DNA of 64,000 bases, taken from NCBI GenBank assembly GCA_965242745.1, contig CBDETG010000096.1, forward strand, positions 1-64,000, written 5' to 3'. The translations under genes were made by a program, and so were the position numbers. The notes under the pieces are model-generated. The model searched no databases and was not told the DNA's origin. It was given only the letters and a program-made list of their open reading frames with translations. The stretch comes from JABAAI01 sp965242745 (GTDB lineage Bacteria > Spirochaetota > Leptospiria > Leptospirales > Leptonemataceae). Position 1 is the stretch's first letter. Each line of letters starts with the position of its first letter. Positions 59,686-64,000 of the stretch are shown here, piece by piece.

Positions 59686-61140
59686 ATGATGAAGAAAATA
59701 GACAAAGTACGCGGCTTTATGGAAGTAGAGCGTTCTCTTCCTGATTATGAAGAAGTAGCAAAGCGCCTGCGTCACTTTCGAGAATTCGAAAAAAGTCTGG
59801 AGGATGAGCAAGCCCAGGAGCAGGCAGCGCGCTGCATGGATTGCGGGGTTCCTTTTTGCCAGGGCGACACGGGTTGTCCCGTAGATAATCTCATACCAGA
59901 GTTCAATGAGCTTGTCTACCGCGGCCTGTGGGAGGAGGCATTGCATAACCTGCATTCTACAAATAACTTTCCTGAATTTACGGGCCGGCTTTGTCCGGCG
60001 CCCTGTGAAACAGCCTGTGTTTTAGGCATTACAGATCCGCCTGTAAATATCAAAGCGCTGGAGAGGGCTATCATTGATCATGGTTTTCGCAAGTCTTGGG
60101 TAAAACCACGCCCCCCGCGCAAGCGCAGAGCCACCTCTGTTGCTATCGCAGGCTCAGGGCCGGCGGGCCTTGCTTGCGCGCAGCAGTTGGCGCGCAGCGG
60201 CCATCATGTCCAAGTGCTGGAAAGAGAAGATCGATTAGGAGGGCTCCTGCGCTACGGGATACCGGATTTCAAGATGGAAAAATGGCATATTGATAGGCGC
60301 ATAGAACAAATGGAACAAGAGGGCGTGATCTTCCAATGCAATACTGAGCTTGGGAAGGATATTTCGGTGCAGGAATTGCTTGCAAAATTTGATGCCCTTG
60401 TCTTAGCAATAGGCGCAGAAGAGCCCCTGAAGCTTTCCATCCCGGGGCATGATCTCAAGGGCCTTCACTATGCTATGCAGTATCTGGTACAGGCCAATCG
60501 TATGGCAGCAGGTGAGCGCATAACAGAGCCTGTCCATGCAAAGGCTAAGAATGTTGTTGTGATAGGGGGGGGGGATACTGGTTCTGACTGCATAGGCACA
60601 GCGAATAGACAAGGCGCCAAGCGCATTATCAATTTTCGCCGCTCTGTGTGTCCGCCCAAGCAGCGCCCAGAATCTCAGCCTTGGCCCCTGCATCCCGACA
60701 TATATTATGTTTCCAGCAGCCATGAAGAGGGAGCAGAGCGTCATTTCGCCATACGTCCTTTGGAATTTTTAGGAAATGAGAAAGGAGAAGTAAAGCAAAT
60801 CAAAGTGTGCCAAACACGCAGGGAGCATGACGTCTTTTTAGATATACCTAACTCAGAGATTCTTTGGGACGCTGACCTTGTTTTATTGGCTATGGGTTAC
60901 AAAGGGCCTGCAGCTACGCCTCTCCTAGAAGAGCTCTCTGGGCTGGGCGTAGAAATGGGCGCGCATAATAAGAATATCAAGGCTGCCTTTGGTACACAAG
61001 GCAATGCCTTTCAGACGAGCCTGGAAGGGGTCTATACCTGTGGCGATGCCCGCCGCGGGCAATCCCTTATCGTGTGGGCGATATCAGAGGGTAGAAAATG
61101 CGCAGCGCAGGTGCATTCCTATTTGCAGGCGAAGCTTTGA
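59686..61140 (+). CDS. gltD: Glutamate synthase small subunit (GltD)
   Basis: FAD- and iron-sulfur-containing NADPH-dehydrogenase subunit. The N-terminal Cys cluster ARCMDCGVPFC...GC (about residues 48-63) and LCPAPCETAC (about residues 102-111) bind the [4Fe-4S] centres. GSGPAGLACA (about residue 156) binds FAD and VVIGGGDTGSDC (about residue 289) binds NADPH; 'YTCGDARRGQSLIVWA' closes the family pattern. The length of 484 aa fits. The large subunit gltB is not in the window, so this may serve an unlinked GltB or another ferredoxin-type partner. Confidence 0.93.
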   Translation: MMKKIDKVRGFMEVERSLPDYEEVAKRLRHFREFEKSLEDEQAQEQAARCMDCGVPFCQGDTGCPVDNLIPEFNELVYRGLWEEALHNLHSTNNFPEFTGRLCPAPCETACVLGITDPPVNIKALERAIIDHGFRKSWVKPRPPRKRRATSVAIAGSGPAGLACAQQLARSGHHVQVLEREDRLGGLLRYGIPDFKMEKWHIDRRIEQMEQEGVIFQCNTELGKDISVQELLAKFDALVLAIGAEEPLKLSIPGHDLKGLHYAMQYLVQANRMAAGERITEPVHAKAKNVVVIGGGDTGSDCIGTANRQGAKRIINFRRSVCPPKQRPESQPWPLHPDIYYVSSSHEEGAERHFAIRPLEFLGNEKGEVKQIKVCQTRREHDVFLDIPNSEILWDADLVLLAMGYKGPAATPLLEELSGLGVEMGAHNKNIKAAFGTQGNAFQTSLEGVYTCGDARRGQSLIVWAISEGRKCAAQVHSYLQAKL

Positions 61141-61203
61141 GTCTTCCTTTGGCGCTGCAGGCAGGGGCGGGCAAAGGCCTTGCGGGAGCTGCGATATATT
61201 AGT

Positions 61204-61992
61204 ATGGGAAAAACAGCGCTGGTAACAGGAGGAGCAGTGCGTCTTGGCAGTCATATTGTCCTGCATCTGGCGCAGCAAGGATGGGACATTGCTTTGCATT
61301 ACCATTCTTCTTGTGATGAGGCCTCTAAGATGCGGGGGAGGGTGCAGGCTTTGGGCTCGTCTTGTGAGGTCTTTTTTGCTGACCTAAGCAAAAGGCAGAA
61401 TTTTTCCTTACTCTTTGAAAAAATATGCGCTCTGCTTGCTACGCCAAGCCTGCTTGTAAACAATGCCTCAGTGTATGAAGCTGCTTTGTTATATGAAAGC
61501 AGCTGGGAGATGTGGGAACGGCACTTTGCCGTAAATGCGCGCGCTCCTTTCTTTTTAATGCAGGCCTTTGCGAAAATACATAAGAGCAGACTTGGCAAAG
61601 AAGGCAGCAGCGCCGGGGCGGCAGGGCAGGCAAATGTTATCAATATTCTAGATAATAAGATCGCCTTTGCGCAGTACCATTACAGCGCCTATCTTCTTTC
61701 GAAAAAGCTTTTAAGAGAACTTTCTATTATGGCTGCAGCTGAGTTGGCGCCGCAAATACGCGTCAATGCAATAGCGCCGGGGGTGATCTTAGCTATGCCC
61801 TCTCGTACTCAGGAGTATCTTGCTTGGCGTAGAGAGGGCATAGCTCTTAAGAAACAAGGCGGGCCTCAAAATATTCTGCAGGCTATAGATTATATACTTG
61901 GGAATGACTTTGTAACTGGACAGATTTTAACAGTAGACGGCGGCGAGAGTCTGGCTTTCCCAGGCAGAAATTTTGCTTCTTATAGGTCATAG
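61204..61992 (+). CDS. Short-chain dehydrogenase, pteridine-reductase-like
   Basis: From ATG 61204 it has 262 aa. TGGAVRLG (about residues 8-15) is a Gly-rich NADP loop in the form used by pteridine reductases and FolM, and NNASVYE (about residue 92) is the family's N-N-A-S strand. A Tyr-x-x-x-Lys pair (YLLSKK-type, about residue 165) supplies the catalytic residues, and 'VTGQILTVDGGESLAFPGR' ends the fold. The frame extends upstream to 61180 without similarity. The 3' end and flank are duplicated 530 bases downstream. Confidence 0.78.
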   Translation: MGKTALVTGGAVRLGSHIVLHLAQQGWDIALHYHSSCDEASKMRGRVQALGSSCEVFFADLSKRQNFSLLFEKICALLATPSLLVNNASVYEAALLYESSWEMWERHFAVNARAPFFLMQAFAKIHKSRLGKEGSSAGAAGQANVINILDNKIAFAQYHYSAYLLSKKLLRELSIMAAAELAPQIRVNAIAPGVILAMPSRTQEYLAWRREGIALKKQGGPQNILQAIDYILGNDFVTGQILTVDGGESLAFPGRNFASYRS

Positions 61993-62027
61993 CGTAGAAG
62001 CGCCTTCAGCTGCCAGCGCTCTTTGGA
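61942..62027. repeat. Direct repeat, copy 1 (3' end of reductase gene)
   Basis: Runs from GGCGAGAGTCTGGCTTTCCC to GCCAGCGCTCTTTGGA. It matches 62476-62566 with a few substitutions and a small insertion after the reductase stop. Confidence 0.85.
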
Positions 62028-62126
62028 ATCTCTGCTCTGTAGTGAGAAAAGAATCCTACCTCCTTTCCTAAAAAGCAAACTTATACTTGAGTGCGCCAAA
62101 AAATTTATACTCTTAAAGCAGCCATT

Positions 62127-62438
62127 ATGACCGATTTTATAGACGTGGCAAAAGACAGAATAAAATACATAGAAGAGGCTATGGAAATGAACAGCGAGCT
62201 TGCTGAGTATTGGTGTAAGCTCAAAGACCTGTCACCTAAAAAATTAACTGATATTGCAAACGATATGAACAAACCTGTATTGCAAATCATACTAGCAAAA
62301 AGTCTTTTGCTTGCTTGCCAAGAAGGGCTGGCAATAGAGAAAGTTATGGATCGACTAGGACCTACGCCTTTGACGCTTAACCTGCGGACTTATGTGGCAG
62401 GTATGGCAAATCCTTTTTCTGAATTGGATAAAAAGTAA
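62127..62438 (+). CDS. Hypothetical protein between direct repeats
   Basis: From the ATG at 62127 it has 103 aa: an acidic, helical N-terminus ('DFIDVAKDRIKYIEEAMEMN') and 'SPKKLTDIANDMNKPVLQII', then a Pro-containing 'DRLGPTPLTLN' turn. It looks soluble and all-alpha. No family is recognised. An upstream ATG at 62091 is possible. It lies between two copies of an 86-91 bp sequence. Confidence 0.5.
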   Translation: MTDFIDVAKDRIKYIEEAMEMNSELAEYWCKLKDLSPKKLTDIANDMNKPVLQIILAKSLLLACQEGLAIEKVMDRLGPTPLTLNLRTYVAGMANPFSELDKK

Positions 62439-62475
62439 GGCCGCCTCTTATCTTTGCTATTTTTGTCTTTTTGAC

Positions 62476-62566
62476 GGCGAGAGTCTGGCTTTCCCAGTCA
62501 GAAATTTTGCTTCTTATAGGTCTTGAGTATTCTAAGGCCCGCCTTCAGCTGCCAGCGCTCTTTGGA
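62476..62566. repeat. Direct repeat, copy 2
   Basis: Matches 61942-62027 (the end of the reductase gene). GGCGAGAGTCTGGCTTTCCC, AGAAATTTTGCTTCTTATAG and CTTCAGCTGCCAGCGCTC are exact. Confidence 0.85.
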
Positions 62567-62647
62567 CATTCGCAGAGTTTCATTGCATGCTCGTCCGGTC
62601 CGTGGAGTCTCTGCTTGATTGCAATAGCGCAAGACTCCTACCCGCTT

Positions 62648-62711
62648 TCGGCAAAAAACACTGTCGGCAAAAATGTCTGTAGCTTGCAAACACTGTCGGC
62701 AAAAAACACTT
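62648..62711. repeat. CACTGTCGGCAAAAA short tandem repeat
   Basis: TCGGCAAAAAACACTG, CACTGTCGGCAAAAA and CACTGTCGGCAAAAAACACT occur at 62648, 62660 and 62691, upstream of sdhC. The spacing is irregular. Confidence 0.7.
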
Positions 62712-62811
62712 GTCTTGTATAGGGCTCTTCTTTAGACTGCATGCTATGTCTTTTGCTGCAAGAATAGCGGCAAAGGACCTGTACTGTGCGGCGGTACAGG
62801 AGGGAAAATAT

Positions 62812-63492
62812 ATGCCTGTCAGGAATCTCTTTCGTTCTTCTATAGGCCGTAAGGCCCTGCTCAGCCTCTCCTCTGTGGCTCTCGTGGGCTTCCTTATCGC
62901 CCATCTGGCTGGGAATCTCCTTGTTTTTCAAGGGCCTGAGGCAATCAATTCCTACGCCTTGTCCCTGCGTTCTTATCCTATCCTGCTTTGGGCTGCACGG
63001 CTGGGCCTCCTTTGTTCCTTCCTCGTGCATTTTTTCTTTGCATTGCAGCTTTCTATAGAAAACCGCCGCGCCCGTCCTCAGGCCTATATTTACAAAAAAA
63101 ACGTGGTGGCGTCTTTGGCTTCGCGTTCTATGGCGCTGAGCGGCATGGCCATGCTTGCCTATATTGTCTATCATCTTTTGCATTTTACTTTTGGCGTAGT
63201 CCACGAAGAGTTTTTCCATCTGAAAGATCAGCTGGGCAGGCATGATGTCTACAGCATGATTGTACTTAGCTTCCAAAATGTGGAGATCGTGCTTGCTTAT
63301 CTTGCGGCCTTATTATTGACTCTGGCTCACTTAAGTCATGGCGTGCCAAGCCTTTTCCAGTCTCTAGGTCTGCAAAGGAAGAAAGCCCTGCGCAGTATCC
63401 AAAGCGTAGCTCAGATATTTGCTTTGCTGCTTTTCCTTGGCTATGCTTCTATTCCACTTGCAGTACAAGCAGGCTGGCTTAGCTTGTCATAA
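62812..63492 (+). CDS. sdhC: Succinate dehydrogenase cytochrome b subunit
   Basis: Diheme-type single membrane anchor of complex II, matching the SdhA/SdhB type at 7.6-10.3 kb. From ATG 62812, preceded by GGAGGG 7 bases upstream, it has 226 aa with five hydrophobic helices. 'SSIGRKALLSLSSVALVGFLI' opens the family pattern, and the His residues in AHLAGN, VHFFFA, IVYHLLH and LAHLSHG are the likely heme ligands. The open frame reaches up to 62710 without similarity. Usually sdhC precedes sdhAB; here they are more than 50 kb apart. Confidence 0.88.
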   Translation: MPVRNLFRSSIGRKALLSLSSVALVGFLIAHLAGNLLVFQGPEAINSYALSLRSYPILLWAARLGLLCSFLVHFFFALQLSIENRRARPQAYIYKKNVVASLASRSMALSGMAMLAYIVYHLLHFTFGVVHEEFFHLKDQLGRHDVYSMIVLSFQNVEIVLAYLAALLLTLAHLSHGVPSLFQSLGLQRKKALRSIQSVAQIFALLLFLGYASIPLAVQAGWLSLS

Positions 63493-63563
63493 CAAAGTTG
63501 TTTTTGCCTTGTTATGTTTAGCAGAGCCCAAACTTGCCGCCCTTCGCTACTCTTTGTTTTTTG

Positions 63564-64000
63564 ATGTCCCAAACTGCCTACACAGCCCGCACAGCTGACA
63601 AGTACGTATTATACGAAAAAGCTGTACAAAATGTAGACTTTGAAGTGTACATGATGGAACGCTTTTACAAAAAATACCGTAACAAGAAGCCCTCTTTTCT
63701 GAAAGAAGATTTTTGCGGCACTTTTTCCTTATGCTGCGAGTGGGTAAAGCGCAGCAAGGATTACAGGGCACTGGGGGTAGACCTGGACCCAAAGGCGCTG
63801 GCTTGGGGCAGAAAAAACAACCTGAAGCGTCTGGAGCCCGAGGAGCAGGATCGTATAGAGCTCAAGCAGGCCAACGTCTTAGAGGTGATTCGGCCGCGGG
63901 TGGATATTATTGCGGCCTTCAATTTTTCGTACTGGATTTTTATGTCTCGAGAAAGGATGGTGAATTATTTTTCTACTGCCTACAAAGCGCTGGATAAGGA
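63564..64000 (+). CDS. Class I SAM-dependent methyltransferase, 5' part
   Basis: Starts at ATG 63564 and runs off the window edge (about 145 residues seen). 'EDFCGTFSLCCEWVKR' (about residues 52-67) is the SAM-binding first strand, and 'ALGVDLDPKALAWGR' (about residues 73-87) the second with its acidic end. 'DIIAAFNFSYWIF' (about residue 117) is strand 4. The substrate is unknown. No ribosome-binding site is obvious. Confidence 0.75.
   Translation, partial: MSQTAYTARTADKYVLYEKAVQNVDFEVYMMERFYKKYRNKKPSFLKEDFCGTFSLCCEWVKRSKDYRALGVDLDPKALAWGRKNNLKRLEPEEQDRIELKQANVLEVIRPRVDIIAAFNFSYWIFMSRERMVNYFSTAYKALDK

Overview
The window reads as chromosomal DNA of a diderm bacterium with moderate G+C content. 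A Spirochaetota member, perhaps Leptospirales-like, is my best guess. The hints are a type II secretion cluster running gspI-gspN into smpB, a quinone-reactive SdhA/SdhB pair whose b-type SdhC is encoded elsewhere, an ankyrin lipoprotein with a relaxed lipobox, and a membrane-anchored zinc-ribbon protein. I could not run a search, so the lineage is an inference. I saw no tRNA, rRNA, CRISPR array or intact mobile element.

Layout. 0.1-6.5 kb: the type II secretion minor pseudopilins and inner-membrane platform (gspI-J-K-L-M-N), then smpB. 6.5-7.6 kb: decayed IS3-type remnants and a 66-bp tandem repeat. 7.6-12.7 kb: sdhA-sdhB, atpZ-like, a metallophosphoesterase and punA. 12.7-15 kb: repeats, an unknown ORF and a frameshifted GIY-YIG gene. 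15-22.3 kb: a thioredoxin-fold protein, a twice-frameshifted purH, a repeat array, uvrB and bioA. 22.7-28.4 kb: an AAA+ ATPase, a polyprenyl diphosphate synthase, a frameshifted lytic transglycosylase and a thioesterase. 28.4-38.4 kb: thrS, recJ, gmk, an M23 peptidase and a large carB. 38.4-39.1 kb: the densest repeat array. 39-41 kb: small genes of unknown role. 41.5-45.4 kb: a zinc-uptake locus (small His/Cys protein, His/Glu-rich outer-membrane barrel, ZnuA, ZnuB) with no ATPase gene. 45.5-46.6 kb: a ruined Rpn-type nuclease. 46.9-56 kb: cobB, yyaL, an RNase Z-like hydrolase, an M16 homologue without its zinc motif, fba, kamA and rarA. 56-64 kb: membrane proteins, an AT-rich PD-(D/E)XK-like nuclease beside an IS-derived element, a DedA protein, gltD, a short-chain reductase, an ORF between duplicated sequence, sdhC and a methyltransferase cut by the window edge.

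Most genes are housekeeping. The unusual part lies between them. At least three families of short interspersed repeats fill the intergenic gaps. One is a palindrome of about 100 bp that can fold as a three-stem junction, with changes between copies that keep the stems. The second is a mosaic built from a GCGACATAA core and TTATTACAACA units, often joined to the palindrome. The third is a small GAGCCGGTCTCAA...GGCTC hairpin at gene 3' ends. Members of the first and third families supply or overlap stop codons, as in carB and the AAA+ gene.

Several otherwise well-conserved genes (purH, slt, GIY-YIG) are broken only by single-base length changes in homopolymer runs. This points to sequencing or assembly error as much as to real decay.
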